Source: Heterobilharzia americana (taxonomy: Eukaryota; Platyhelminthes; Trematoda; Strigeidida; Schistosomatidae). Taken from it: 64,000 nt of DNA. Below are positions 21,635 to 35,576 of this stretch, piece after piece. The stretch's first letter is position 1, and every line of letters starts with the position of its first letter. Under the pieces are notes generated by a model. That model saw only the letters and a program-made list of their open reading frames with translations. It had not been told where the DNA came from and made no database searches. The DNA is taken from contig OX104131.1 in NCBI GenBank assembly GCA_944470555.2, positions 13,322,515-13,386,514 on the forward strand. Reading direction: 5' to 3'. Position numbers and translations under genes: made by a program.

Positions 21635-24600
21635 CAGTAATATTTGAAATCTGAGCACGGAAAGTAGCTCACTTGTGTGTTATATTTGTGAAAATCTTTA
21701 AAAAGGCGTTTACAAGGTAGAAAAAATCTTTAAAAAATATAATTTCATTAAATTTTCCGTATTCCCATTAGGTGAGCTGGTAAAAAATTTAAAACATACA
21801 GATTCATTTGCTGAGAAAATTTCACTATCTCGTTACTTGAATCCTATTTCTGCCAGACATTTCTCTCTATGGAACAAGTAAACATCAGGAAAGGTTTAAC
21901 TCTTGAATGCGAACCTTTTACTTTATTGTGGTAGTTATTTTTCCTACTGAACGAGGCCTAAACAAAACAAATGAGCACCTTTTTGTAAAATTTTGGCTGG
22001 GATCCTATTAAGTATGTCAGATTCTACAACCAGAACATACAGTACTGATTGAATTCGACTTTAAAACTTCAGCAGAACATTAAATCTAATCTTCTACACA
22101 GGTATGACTAGTGAAGCATAAATGGAGCGAAAATCCAAAGCAAATATCGTCAACCCTAAAACTTCAGAAACCTAGATAACGTCAGATCAGCTGGACCAGC
22201 ACTAGGAACAGCTTAAGCTGAGTTGAAGGAAAGGTACTCTTACTGACTCGGCAGATGAGCAATCATTCCATTCTAATAATTACTCAACAAAATATTTCGA
22301 TCACTAAATAACTGAAGTATACTTAAGTAGTTTTAAATGCTTTACCCTGAGACTGTAGGACTTCACATAACTGGTGAGTTGGGAATTAAGTAAGGTGGTT
22401 ATACAGCTACAACACTCGGACATACGATAATGGATGAGTACTACCTCAATTTTGAAATGCATCAAGCAACCTTGTGCAGATTCGTGCAGTAGGTGATGAG
22501 CAACACCTATTATATGAGGGCTAGTGACCACCTGGATACTCAAACCATGTTACTCTACACATTAAGGACAACACTTGAAAGAGTGTTAAAATGCTGATCT
22601 ACTATACGTTAACGTACCTCATCAACTTGGAAAAAATAACACTTCGACGATCGGTCACCTTCTTATCAACTGCATTTCAGATATGAATGCTTACTTTGGT
22701 TGAAATGGGGTCCTGAACACGGAAAATCTTTCAAACACGTATTGTTATTGAAATATAGTTTTTAATAGTATGCTCATATACTGATTTTAGAGTACCATTT
22801 TCAGTGAACAGCCTCCTTTCTGGTAAACAGGATCTTTGGCTGTATTTCCAGTGACATGTTACCTCCCTTCTTTGTCACTAGATTTTTCTTCTTGTAACTA
22901 TGAGCACATTTCGCCTCCACTTAATATGCATTGTTCGACTTCTTTCTTTGTCCGTTGTTTATAGTTTGAAGTTAACTATCTCACTTATTTGTTTTGTGAC
23001 TTCCTTACTTTTGCTGCCCATCTTCTGAGGTTCTACCTGCTTATCTCTGATCAAATGTCCTAAGTGTTTCATGTTCTTCAGCAAAAGGTTCTTGAGAGCA
23101 CCAGTTGTTATGAACAGTGGAAGTGATAAAACTTCACTAGTGGCTTGGGTATTACGTATGCTGTCGCACAGAAACTATACAATTTGACCGTTTCAGTGAC
23201 CAGCAAATGGTTATCTTTTGCTTATTGGTGTATGAAGTGCGCATGACAATAGTCAGCACATTGTATGAAGAAAATGAAAACTCATTACAAGGACAATTTT
23301 GATTTATTGATGTCACTGGTAATCATTTCCGTTTTGACAGATACATTTTGCAACTAATAACTACCAGTAAATGATCAGAATTTATGGCTTTGCTTGTTTT
23401 CAAGATGAGATATATCGTATGAAGCTTATGTTGTTTATAAAACTAGACATGTAAAAGATAAAGTAAATTGACTTTGACTAGTTGGCTTACATACAATGAA
23501 TAACAAAATAAAGGGGGTTTGACATCACGGAGAAGATTACAAGAATTCCTATGCCTATTGTTTTTGACATTTATACTACCATAATGATTACTTAGTCAAG
23601 ATGCACATTTGTTTGTTGCATTTAGTAACAGAATGCGGCATAAAATAAGTTAAGAAACGTTATTGTTCAACAAACAAATCACTAATGTTTACGTATTGCT
23701 ATAAGTGTGCCACTCAAATGTTGTTGACTGAATAGACGTAAAGAATATAAATATCATTACTGTGGTTCACTGTACCCACCCGATGAAAATGCTGTATGAC
23801 AGAGTATTTCACCTTTTATTCCTATTAAGTAAGATGAATTTTCAATTAATGTGTGTTTAAAACCTGAGATGCAAATGACTAAATATTTCTATGAACATCA
23901 CTTTTTACTCCGAAAATCTCATCCTTTGAAACTTTGTGCATATCGATAATCTTCTACCTCGAAAGTCGTGTATTCCTGAGAGAATATCGAGTATTACAGT
24001 TCGAGAGTTTATTGTAGACATTTATATATAGGAACGTATTGATTTAGCTGAAGGCAATGAAACTGAGAGATAGAATTTATTAACATCTCAGTGTTTCAAT
24101 GCTCTTTGTTCCCACTAACTGGCTTTCACACAGCAACTTAAGTTTTCTTATCACCCATAATAATACTATTATTTGAGGATGTACAGTTGAACGATGAAAG
24201 TTTCACAATCATACACTGATTCACTGGCGCAAGCAAACGGCAGAAAACATTCGATAACATCACCAAGTATACTGAGTTAGACCTGGATAATAAATAGCCC
24301 CTTTAAGAGGTAGCAAATAAAACTTGCTTATCAACAACTTCGGGTAGATCTGTCACATGAATTTTGATTCATTACAAGAGAGTCGTTTTTCTGCACCACA
24401 TGAGTGAGATATTCGATTGTGGTATAAAAGTGCCTTCATTACCGTAATGATGGTCTTCCGACAAACAACATAAAATAAACTTTGAATACTGACACAGCTA
24501 CATTATCAACACTTTTTTGATGAATATGCCTGCAAAGATGAAACAGCGGAGAATTTGGTGACATATCAGTCATCAGAAAACCAAGGCTAGCGTAGTGTAT

Positions 24601-27600
24601 TCCATTTATTACCTGATGAAAAATGCTCCCACCACTTTCTTTCTAATTTATGACCAATCATACAGGGGAAAATGACCGTCAATCAATTAATCACTCAGCA
24701 TTTGTTTGTGCTGTAATAAATTCTCAAGACGTCTCACAATATAGGTCATATCTGCTTGATAATGCGGTTAAACTACTACATGTCCTTGGGAAAGACTTCT
24801 ACTTTTTCTAACAAGTACGTTTCAATTTTATCGTAAAATCTGTATTGGATGTTCTTTGATCAAATATGGTTTGTGTATCACATAAGTGAAGGGCTATTGC
24901 ACTGTTTAATGGGGACATGAATTAAATCCGAAGAAATCCATCACAACAGTCAACAGACAAAAAGACCTCATACCTACTACGAATTGCTGGAGCCGTCATT
25001 AGCCCATAAGTTCAAAAGAAAACAGTTACCAGTTTATTATTGCCTTGGTAATTAGTGACTTTTCACCCTCCTCATCTCTCACAAAATATTTTTAATACAT
25101 TTATTTTGTGCTTATTCATATTGAATAGGGTTCATTATTACCCTATTTATTGCTATTACAACAGTTTTTTATCGCCTACTTATTATTTTGTCGACGTAAT
25201 ATTTTCACATTCATAAAAGTTACCATACTTTTTTGTACAAATACGTTCTTTTCATAGGTACACTGTGCTTATCAGTCTGCATAGCCGAAAGCCGAAATTC
25301 ATGGCCTAGTGAGTTCAGAGTGATAGTTTACTATGCTGAGTAAGAGGCGTAATATTGTTCACTATTCCCACTTATTGAAGCTAACAATGGAAAGCGATAT
25401 ATGGTTTGTCGAAGTGATCACAATCAACTAAATAATACCACAAGGAATGTTGGATGTATAGTTCTTGTGATACGATTTCTTCTGGATATAAATGTTGTCA
25501 TTAAGCTAAGGCGTATTCTTACCAACTTGAATACAGTTTACCACAAGAGCCGAGAGTAATACTATCCTATCTAGCGCTTTGATAACGAACACAACTGATG
25601 TATTTTTTAATGTATGTACGCCAGCATGTATTTATGAGCATTTGATACTACATCATATCCTGCTATTTAGAAAATTCTAAATTCCATTTACCTCCAACAA
25701 GTGTGGTACCCAACACTGTAATTTGAAGATACTAGAGGGCAGATATCTCTTCAGAAAGATTTCACTTAGGCCTTCTACGCAACTTATTGTTCTGCAAAAT
25801 GGTTTATGCACAGCTTAAGCATTTCTTGATAAACATGATAATGCTACTTCTGCTAGATTTGTTTGTTTCTTTATCCATACTTCAAGTGCGCAGATTACTT
25901 TCCACTCACTCGAAACAGAGAAGAATTGCTGACTCTTCGAAAAGTAACCAAACGCTCTAGTGACGAATCAACTGCAGAAACAGTGGATTCGTGTGATGTG
26001 TGATAATGTATTAGTGAGAAGCGATGACGATTATAGGATCTACAAACTGAAATCATGATGGCTTTCAGGATTTAATGTCATTAATAGTACTACACCTAAA
26101 TGGCGTCAAAAAATAAACAACAGAAATGAATCCAGGGTGAACCACGGCTGAAAGCGTCAAAACTGTGCGGACTCAAGGAAAACGGCTTAAAGAAAAACAA
26201 GTGTATATTGGAATATAGTGAATCAAGAATAGGAACGAATGAATGAATCACAATCTTATATTGAACTGGGAATGATAATGACATCCTAGAATGTTTGAAC
26301 AAACACGTAAATAATTCATATTTCAAATAGATAAAAACTAAGAGAACTGCTTATACTACTTTTTAATAGTAACTAGAGTAAACTAAAGTGTTAAATTAAT
26401 AAGGGGAGTAACTTCAATATAGAAAAGTAGAGTGTGAAAAAATTAACTAGTCGACTTTATTTAAAACGGTCAGCTATGAACATAGACTGGTACTTTTTAC
26501 CTCTTTTATGTCATGTCAATGAATAACTAAAACCATAATGCTGAGCAGTAGAACGTTTAAAGTACATCGCTTCACAAACAGTTTTACTCCCTTATGTATT
26601 GTTCACAAAATGCCTTCCAAGTAGTATTTAAATATATTTTCATTCGTAATTACTTCTTCATTATCAACATAAGCTACTCAGCTATTAAGATACTTCTTTC
26701 GAAGTAAATGCTACAATTACAATAATGTTAATAAAGGTATTTATCTGTTGAAATTTTCTCCCCACTTTTCTTAACTTTCTTCAGTTGAGGAGTTATCCAT
26801 TGTTATTTAAATTACTCCACACCAGTCGTAGGACATCACAGTAACTGAACAAACTTAAGTAGCCATATAACACGTAAAGTCGAGGTTTTGACTCATGTTT
26901 ATTTCTTTGAAGACAAGTGAAACAGTAGAATTTCCTCAACTCTTAGATGCTTTTTTTCCAGTCAGTCAATCATTAATTTGTCATAATAATTCTTGAAATC
27001 TGTAACTGGAATACACAAAATATACTTTGAAAAGGCATTCAATCATTAATAGGTAAGTCACTGAGTTTTGGTACTCATGATGAAGTGTCTGAATACCTGT
27101 AAATCGATGTGTGAATATCCCCCTTATTTCATCGTTTTGTTAGAACACTTTATGTTGAAAACGTAGGAAACTGTTATATACAAAGCCTGGTTGATTCAAG
27201 TGACAGAAAAGCCATCAATGCGACGAATTGGTTGGTTAGTAGAACTGCCATTCAATTCCTAGTTCATGGTCTTTCAAAATAAACTGATATGTAAATTGAA
27301 GAGGATTCGTTCATCATATAATACCTTTTTATTTCAGGCAAGGATAGAAATCAGAGTTTTGTTATTGACAACCGAAGTAAATGGGATTATATATAACTTC
27401 TTTGGATGGATACCCCACAAATGGCATTAAATGGATACGTTGATAAGATACATACCATTAATATTCTACTTTCTTACTTGACTCGTATATGTTGATATAT
27501 AATCAATGATTTTGGCTTTTCTTATCTTCAACTTTCAGACTTCTGTGAGTTGACTACACTCCCCATCTTTTGATTTCAGCTAATTCGCATAGAAATGATC

Positions 27601-28229
27601 CTGGTACAGTGTATTTCTAACGGTATTATGATTACGCTGAAGGAACGATAAGACACAGTTGTGGAAATAAATCATTTTTATTTGTACCTAGAATGAAATG
27701 TCTAACAACTTTAAAATGTTCGCAGTGAGGAATGGTATTGACTGACGTGTTTATATCATATGAATTCTAGGCCTCTGTCGCAAGAATCTAGTAGACTTGA
27801 TGAGCATCATACAGTATCAGTAGATGGAAATTTGACTGATGTTTTAATTTTTGTCATTACAACTGGACAACTGGATAGTCATGAGTTTCAGTCATGTTCA
27901 ATCGAATAGTCAATAAACCCGGTGACTTTCATAAATTTCAAGAAACTCAACTCTAAACATATTGTTGGTCATATTTATTCGTTACTTCAAGACAACCCGG
28001 ATTATTTACCAAAATTATTAATTCTGTAAGCATTTCACTGAAATGGGTAATCTAATAACACAACTGGGATTTACGATATCACTAACTAAGTACTACCTTC
28101 AAAGATATAATCTACATTTGTGGAACGTTTTTCGAGTAGAAATTATCTTACTGCATGGAGGAAAGGCGACGTTAGAATTCATGAGGAAAAGAGAAGGAAC
28201 TACTTACTGTACTAGTAATTTTATTTGTT
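21635..28229. other. 6.6 kb with no gene or element recognised
   Basis: AT-rich and without credible frames; those at 22304-22543 and 26096-26326 (both minus) look like background. I saw no LINE, SINE, PLE or LTR motif and no long internal duplication. Very old repeats could be missed by eye. Confidence 0.4.
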
Positions 28230-28798
28230 TGTCCCTTGGGTTCCTACTGAAAAAAATACGGCTTCAGTAGAATGCCCCCATTACACTCTCTTCTCTGAAG
28301 TCTTTCCAACCTCGCTCCACCACTGCCCACAAGCTTTCATTTCTCCCTCACTCGATCTCCTCCATGTCACCCTCGCCTCAGACGCTCAACTCGTCCTCTT
28401 TTCCCCTTTGAATTACACTCGAGGACCTGGTCTGGTGCGTGATGTCTCCAGTCGGCCTTCTCAGTGCATGCCCAATCCAATCCATGTACACTTTACTGCA
28501 CTGCATATTTGTTGGGTGATGGGTTCTTGCTTGGTTTGTCGCCAACCAGTCAGCAAGAATTCCTTGTTTCTTATTCTTATTATAGTGGCCATCTGATCTT
28601 CAGTGACAGTATCGAGTGGGTGCAGTTGGGAGCTGTTGATGAATGTGTGTAGTTTGTTGGAAGTGCTTTGCTTGACACACAGAGTTTCTGAACCATCACA
28701 TAGAAGCACTGACTTGATTGACATTGGTGTTGAGAATCGGGATGTTGTTCAGGCTTTGTGCTGAGTGGAGTGCAGTAGATCTCCACACTGATTTCAGA
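28230..28798 (-). mobile_element. RTE family B, short 3' fragment
   Basis: The family B 3' region (CTTGGGTTCCTACTG near 28236) runs to an abrupt end at CTCCACACTGATTTCAG, 28798. It is nearly identical to 20800-21350, including the unusual segment CCTTTGAATTACACTCGAGG, so the two belong to one recent subfamily or derive one from the other. No full-length frame remains. Confidence 0.82.
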
Positions 28799-29701
28799 TG
28801 AATAAAAGCTTGTGTACCAGTAAATTACTTACTTCCCCATTACAAATAATGATTCAGCTTTGTTGATGTTAAACAGTAGGCAATGAAGTCAAGACAACGT
28901 TTTCGATCAAAAATATATTTACACTATTTGTGGATTGGAAGATGATTACTCAATGACATCTATTTTTTTCGTGAAGAATCTTGCATCAGAATCCAATAAG
29001 AAATGTCTGAAGTAGTTTATTTCAAATACTCAGTGACTAACACAAATATAATCTACATCCACTGTCAACCTTTTGCTTAACATTCAATATTTGTGACATC
29101 ATTTACTCAAATCTTGATCAGAGTTCATATATGATATCTATTTCATTTACTTTCCTAGTAAACAAGTTAGAACAATACTTAAGTCGTAAGCATATTTTGT
29201 GAGATTTGATACATGTTGAATTGAGCTTATTTGAGTGCTATCTTACTACTTAACAAATTATGATGAGAACTCCGAGTCGGATCAAGTAGTTAGAAAGACC
29301 CTAATACGAGTATTTGTATGCATTTGATCACTTCACTCAAAATGTAGTAAAAAAAACCCAGTTCTTTTCAGTTGAATATCACCCATATAAATAATCTGAT
29401 GCTATTTAGTTAGGTTGTTGACTGCCAAAGTTCCAGGTGATGAGGAAAGATAACAGATTTCTAGAAATCTCATACTCAAGACCTTGAATTCCCTTAAAAA
29501 GTATTAGATCCAAGACCCATAATGTGAATTGATAATAAGGCTTACCACTCATTTGTCTTGTATAGCAGCTAGTATTTATGCAGTTAGATGTAAGGAAATC
29601 ATTTAAATGAAGAATGATGAGCAGAGTTAATGAGACGTGTTTTCTTATTAGGGCATGTTGTTGATGTCTGCTCAATAAATCTCTTTTGTCTGTCAGATCG
29701 C

Positions 29702-29870
29702 AGTGACAAATTGCTAACTTGTACGATGAACATGAAAAGTTCCATAAAAAAAGTTTAGTGTTTATATGACCAGCTTTTCAATACTCCTCATACTAATTCT
29801 AATTGGTAAGAGGTGCGGGATGAAATACTTAACGGCAAGGTTCTGCTGATGAATTTTATCAATTTATGCA
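29702..29870. repeat. Local direct repeat, copy 1
   Basis: GCTAACTTGTACGATGAACA at 29713 starts a segment of about 160 bases that recurs, diverged, at 29929-30100. Shared blocks include CCAGCTTTTC, CTCATACTAATTC and GTGCGGGAT. It does not match the LINE, SINE or PLE sequence of the window. Confidence 0.7.
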
Positions 29871-29928
29871 CTGTTTTTTGTCAAAATAAGCAGGATAACC
29901 AAGTTGTTTTAAAGTGAATCCACTCAAT

Positions 29929-30100
29929 CAATGACACACAGCTAACTTGTACGAAGAACATGAAAAGTTTGATGTAAAAGCTCATGGTGTATATTACCAG
30001 CTTTTCATCAATTCTCATACTAATTCCAATGCAAAAAAAGTGCGGGATAGGGTACTTAACATCAAATTTCTAGCAGTGAATCTTACCTATTTATCCGCCA
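29929..30100. repeat. Local direct repeat, copy 2
   Basis: Partner of 29702-29870, about 227 bp away in the same orientation. A 66-codon frame (29947-30147) runs through this copy but is interrupted in copy 1, so coding potential is doubtful. Confidence 0.7.
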
Positions 30101-30604
30101 TATCGATTAAATTCGCTGAATCATTGAGGTGGTCTTGTACTTCATAGCTTTATTACACAAACCCAGGAAGTAATGCAAATGCTCTACGGCTAGAGCGAAA
30201 TTATCGAAACGCTTTATATTGTTCTTTTCTTGTATTTAACTGACATGCAAGTGGTTTACGGAAAAAACAATAAATGCAGACGCTGATGCTGATAATGTGA
30301 ATTGTCTGTTGGCCAAATACCTTGTCAAAAATATTATTTGAGTGGTATTAACTACGTTCATCGCAACAAAACAGTGCCATTTTCACAACTGCTTAGCTGA
30401 TTAACAATCCCGTAATTCTACTACTTGATAGAATATCAGGAATTAGAGGGAATAAACTTACATTCCATTAGTTTTAGTGAAATGATGTTCAGTGTCTGAA
30501 AATGTTCAATCGAGGCTGCATAGCACAATCTATGTGTGTCGTTGTAAATTTAAATAAAAAAACGTCATGTTTCATTTTCTTTTGATGGGTTAAGAAAACA
30601 ATTA

Positions 30605-31455
30605 TTTATTTATTACTATTATTTATTTTTTCCCTTGGGTTCCTAGTGAAAAAAATACGGCTTCAGTAGAACGCCCCCATTACACTCTCTTCTCTGCAGT
30701 CTTTCCAACCTCGCTCCACCACTGCCAACAAGCTTTCATTTCTTCCTCACTCGACCTCCTCCATGTTACCCTCGCCTCAGATGCCCAACTAGTCGTTTCC
30801 TCTTCGGATTCCTGTCGACGGCCTGACCTGGCCTGAAGAGTGAGGTCCCCAATCGGTCTTCGCAGCCTATGCCCAACCAGTCCATCTTCAGCGTCAGTAT
30901 CGAATGAGTGCAGGTGGGAGCTGTTGATGAATGTGTGTGTAGTTTGTTGGAAGTGCTTTGCGTGACACACCGAGTTTCTTAACCATCACATAGAAGCACT
31001 GACTTAACTGACATTGGTGTTGAGAATCGGGATGTTGTTCAGGCTTTGTGCTGAGTGGAGTGGAGTAGATCTCCACACTGATTTCAGATTGGTGCAGGAA
31101 GGCCTGTCTTGCTGTCTTTCCGATCCTGATTTTGACATTCTCGTCTGTGCCGCCGCCTGTAGTTGGAGCGATGCTGCCTAGGTAGGTGGTAGGTGAAGGA
31201 GACAACTTCTTTTAAGTTTCTCCCGTTGATGTTGATTGGTGCTTGTTGTTGATGTTGTTGTTTGGGTATCTTCATCACCTTCATCTTCTCTACATTCACT
31301 TGAAGTCCGGTTTTCGCTGCCTCTTCTGTCGACTTGTTAGTTTTTGCCTGTATTTTTTCCAGTTTGTGCGATATTAGACATAAATCATCATCGGCGAAAC
31401 CCAAATCTACTAAGGTCTTTTCATCGGTACAGCGTATGCTCCTCTTTTTGAGCCC
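30605..31455 (-). mobile_element. RTE family B, 5'-truncated copy
   Basis: The tail TTATTTATTACTATTATTTA lies at about 30605. On the minus strand 31404-31084 reads FADDDLCLISHKLEKIQAKT and GLQVNVEKMKVMKIP. This matches family B motif C and the following block (FADDLCLMSHKLEDLQAKT), with one extra Asp codon in the active-site loop. A frameshift before SEISVEIYSTPLSTKPEQHP and later stops make it dead. The 5' end is near 31455. Confidence 0.82.
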
Positions 31456-32724
31456 AGTAAATAAAAATTTTTGCCATTTTAGTGTTCCAGAACTTAACCA
31501 GTGGTAATAAGTGAGTCTAAGCAGTTGCCTGATTACTTACTATTTAGAATCTACCATTTTCATTGTTTCCTATTTGGTTGTTAATTGAAGGAAACTAGTG
31601 CAGTTTTCTTATTTCTGCTTTCCAGTTTAAGCATCAATTGAATCAACTTTAAGTGACAAACGGGTGACCTGTTCACAGGTTTCGATCCTACATTTTACCA
31701 TAACGATGAAGCATAACACTCAATTTCTAAACAGCATAATTGGAATATTGCCATACTTGCTATTATCAATTCACTCTACAGTGTCACTCATTTTGTTTTC
31801 GATACAGTTGATGAATTATTTGGAGATATCGGTGCTTCCGGCGAACAGATACAAGGTTATGTGAAATACACAGCCCATCCACTGTACTGCATACAATACC
31901 AACAAAACAATCCGTCTGTTAAACTTTGCAGGAAGTAGTATCACCTATTGATTCTTTTTGTTCACCTACAATAAACTTCCTTATGGTTTCATATTTCACT
32001 GGGTCAACCAGCAGAGAGTAAGTTTCTTGGAATCGGTTATCTATACATTTTAAACTTCAAAGCGTTTGGGTTCCGTTTGTTCTAAATAGCTTTCATTTTC
32101 CAAAACACCTGTCAATACAGAATAAAAGCAGGGCACATTTATGGGTTCTACAGACACAGACTTGAATCGTTAGGAAAACATAAATACCGAAATACTTGGA
32201 ACTACATGTCGCCTATAATTATTCTCACTTCCATCAACGAGTCGAAACCATAGAATTAGGGTTTCCTGTTGGTATACTTCAAATATACCACTAATGTCAG
32301 CAAAAACACACTTAATGAGTCATCAGTATCCCCATTGGGCAATACAATAGACCATCGAAGTTTCTTCTTCTTAAAATGATGATAAGATTGCCTGGTTTCT
32401 TTATTTGTCTCTGATAATTAGATCTAAGCAGTCAAACCAGTTACTCTTAGTGATATACGTCAGCTGATACTTGGAACCGAAGAAATGTAGCGTGGTACAA
32501 TCCCACTGGAAGTTATGTTAATCTAAACACGTATTGCAACTCTTTTAGAGTTTATACTATTATAACTAGAAACTAAAAAGCAAGTTTTTATTTTATTTAG
32601 CTGACATTGTGATCCAAATGGTTTGAAAATACTGTGTGAAAAATGACCAGCTGTTGGTACACCTCAGGGATTTTTTAAAACCCTGAAATGAAGACCTTGA
32701 AAATGTCGATTGCAACTATCTTTC
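31456..32724. other. No feature recognised
   Basis: AT-rich; the 66-codon frame at 31664-31864 is unassigned. Confidence 0.4.
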
Positions 32725-33700
32725 ATTATTATTATTATTATTATTTTTCCCTTGGGTTTCTAGTGGGACATAGGGCTTCAGTAGCACGCCTCCATTCCAC
32801 TGTGTTCCCTACATTCTTTGCAACATCGCTCCACAACTTCCCACAACCCTTCACTTCTTCCTATGACCATCTCCTCCATGTCACCCACCACTTGGACGCT
32901 GAACTCCTTGTTTCCCTTTGGATTCCACTCGAGGACCTGGCCTGGTGTCCTAATCGGTGTCCCTAATCTGTCTTCTCAGTGTTTGCCCAATCCATCTCCA
33001 CTTTCTTCCACTACATATTTGTTAGGTGATAGGTTCTTGGTTGGTTCGTTCCCAGTGTTCCTCGTTGGTTATTCTCATTATTCTGGCTATCTAATCTTCA
33101 GTATCGAGTGAGTGTAGGTGGCAGTTGTTGATGAATGTCTGTAGTTTGTTGGAAATGTTTTTTGTGACGCGCCAAGTTTCTGAACCATTACATAGAAGCA
33201 CTGACTTGATTGATATTGGTGTTTAGAATCGGGATGTTGTTCACGCTTTGCGCTGAGTGGAGTGCAGTAGATCTCCACACTGATTTCAGATTATTGAAAG
33301 TTTATCTTGCTCTCTCGATCCTGGTTTTGATATCCTCGTTTGTGACGCCGCCTGTAGTTGAGACGATGCTGCCTAGGTAGTTAGGTGGAAGAGACAACTT
33401 CCTTTAGATTTCTCCCCTTAATGGTGATTGGTGTTTGTTGTTGATGCTGTTGTTGGTTGGGTATCGTAATCACCTCCGTATTCTCTACATTCATCTCAAG
33501 TCGCATATTCGCTGCCCTGCATCTTCTATCAATTTGTTAGTTTTCGCCTGTAGATCTTTGAGTTTGTGCTACTCATCATCATCATCTGCGAAATCCAAAT
33601 CATGTTCTGGGGTTTTTTCATCGGCCCAGGTAGCCTTTGCCTATCTTCTCGCTCCCCACAGTTGTCTGCTGCATGATCAGGAAAATCATCGGTGAACACT
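32725..33700 (-). mobile_element. RTE family B, 5'-truncated, more diverged copy
   Basis: An (ATT)n tail lies at 32725-32745. The minus strand carries the C-terminal segment with SSQCFYVMVQKLGASQKT and, near 33680, an eroded CTGCTGCATGATC block equivalent to the DWIMQQT region of the full-length copy. Stops are frequent and identity to the other copies is visibly lower, so it is probably older. Confidence 0.78.
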
Positions 33701-35576
33701 GTATTGTAGGAATAATAATAAGCAAAACGTTATGTATGTATTATACAAATATTATCATGATAATATAGTAATAATAATATTATAATAATTAATGCGTCTG
33801 ACTTTCGTGAATCTCTTCAACTCAACAAAGGAGTTCATAACCAGTCAAATAGAATTCCTGAAAATTCTCTAAACAAAGAAGCCCGCAGTTGTAGACAGAA
33901 GCGAAACTTCCTTTGGACTATTTCCCTGTTATCAAGTTATCATGTTGATTTTTATGAATATGAGTAGAAATTGGGAATTGTGGTAATCATTCTACAATAG
34001 TACAGCAAAACAGTATATCGCTTAACTATACCTTACATCGAGTTCATGTTATGTAAAGGGATCTTTTTCCAGAAGTGGTGAGAAAATGATTAATGGCTGC
34101 AAGAGGATCCACCAAAAATGAAACATGTTTTTGAATAGATGTTTTCAGCCTCCGATGAACACATCAAAGACTATTAGTATCAAGTCGCAAACGTGGAAAG
34201 ACTTGAATACCCAAAAGAATAAAAGCTGGACCTTTTGTTTTACACTTTCCAGCCTTTTAACACGCAGACATATTTCGTTACCTTTCCAGGCTTTGGTGAA
34301 AGATGTTTACTGAAATTATCAGTTCGAAATAGGTAGCGGGAATACCACATACTACGCACTTATCTGATTCTCAACAGTTACTTTATGTTTGGTTTAAGTT
34401 AATTATGAAATAAACCTATGTTCCACTTCATTGACACTTATGTCTGATGTGCAGTTCTGAAACCTACAACAGGAATTTCGTGATTATCGCAAGAAAGACA
34501 ATACTTTTCATCTGAATGATTAATAGTCTGATAAAAGCAATGTCGATGGATTTCAGTTGACTGGAGGCTATTGGCATAAAGCTGTGCTCGAATTTGGGTT
34601 TAGTCAGAAATATCAATCTGTAACCTCGATAGAACTGATATCCCCTCTGGAATGCGAACCCGCGTCATCAACTGTTTTAGTCCATGACGTTACCACTTCG
34701 TTATTCCGGCCACGATAAACGTGTTATTGAACTAGATTGTATGGATTGATTAATCAGTCTGCTAGTGAATACCTTCATGCGAATAACATTTATCAAAGTG
34801 CTCTGCGTTGCTTAGCGTCCTAGCTTGGTAGCCACAATGCAAAATGATCAATGGAATTCAGTTAGCACTCTGAAATGGACAACATGTCATTGGCTGCTCT
34901 CCAATGACTAATCAATATACCAGTGACCTCGACAGATAAAAGTGATCTAATTAAGAAAAGAAATCTTTGATTTCATGTTCAATTCATCATAATAGGGGAC
35001 ATTTTAGAAAAAATTAAATATCCACAAAGAAACATGCAGAAAATTAGCTTTTTCTTCGATAAAATAGAACCTAAATATGGACGAGGAAGTTAATATACTA
35101 CTTTAAAAGATAACAATGTAAACATTCCAGTTGAATCCATTTAAAATTATTCTGACATTCAGAAGGGTTCCCATCACGTAAGGGAAACAGTGTAATTCAG
35201 AGGAATAATTTGAATATATGCAGACACCGAACTTGATAAACTGATCGAAACAGATTTCATTACTTTGTGTACTCAATAACTTTACTCTGTTTTTTGCACA
35301 TGATTTGCCTCTTTTAAATGGAAATAAAAGATTTCTTGACAGCTATTCATCAATACGATTGAGGGCTTCAAAGAGTATTTGATTACATTCACCAGAGATT
35401 AGACGTAAAATTGCTTGTTACGAAAGTATCTTGATTTATTATACAACAGCATTTGAATTGTGAACACTAAACATGTTTCTACCTTGGCCTACTAGATGAC
35501 TTCAACTTTATCATTATCATTTCCAGAAATCTGTGCAGGAAAGTGATATTAAATGAAGGATACTTATTTCAGGATG
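33701..35576. other. No gene recognised; AT-rich tract at 33705-33795
   Basis: AATAATAATA and ATTATCATGATAATATAG-type low-complexity sequence directly follows the RTE-B fragment. The rest shows nothing recognisable. Confidence 0.4.

Larger units (their letters stand above)
28799..30604. other. No gene recognised; contains one local duplication
   Basis: AT-rich sequence. The only structure seen is the repeat pair at about 29702 and 29929, listed separately. Confidence 0.4.
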
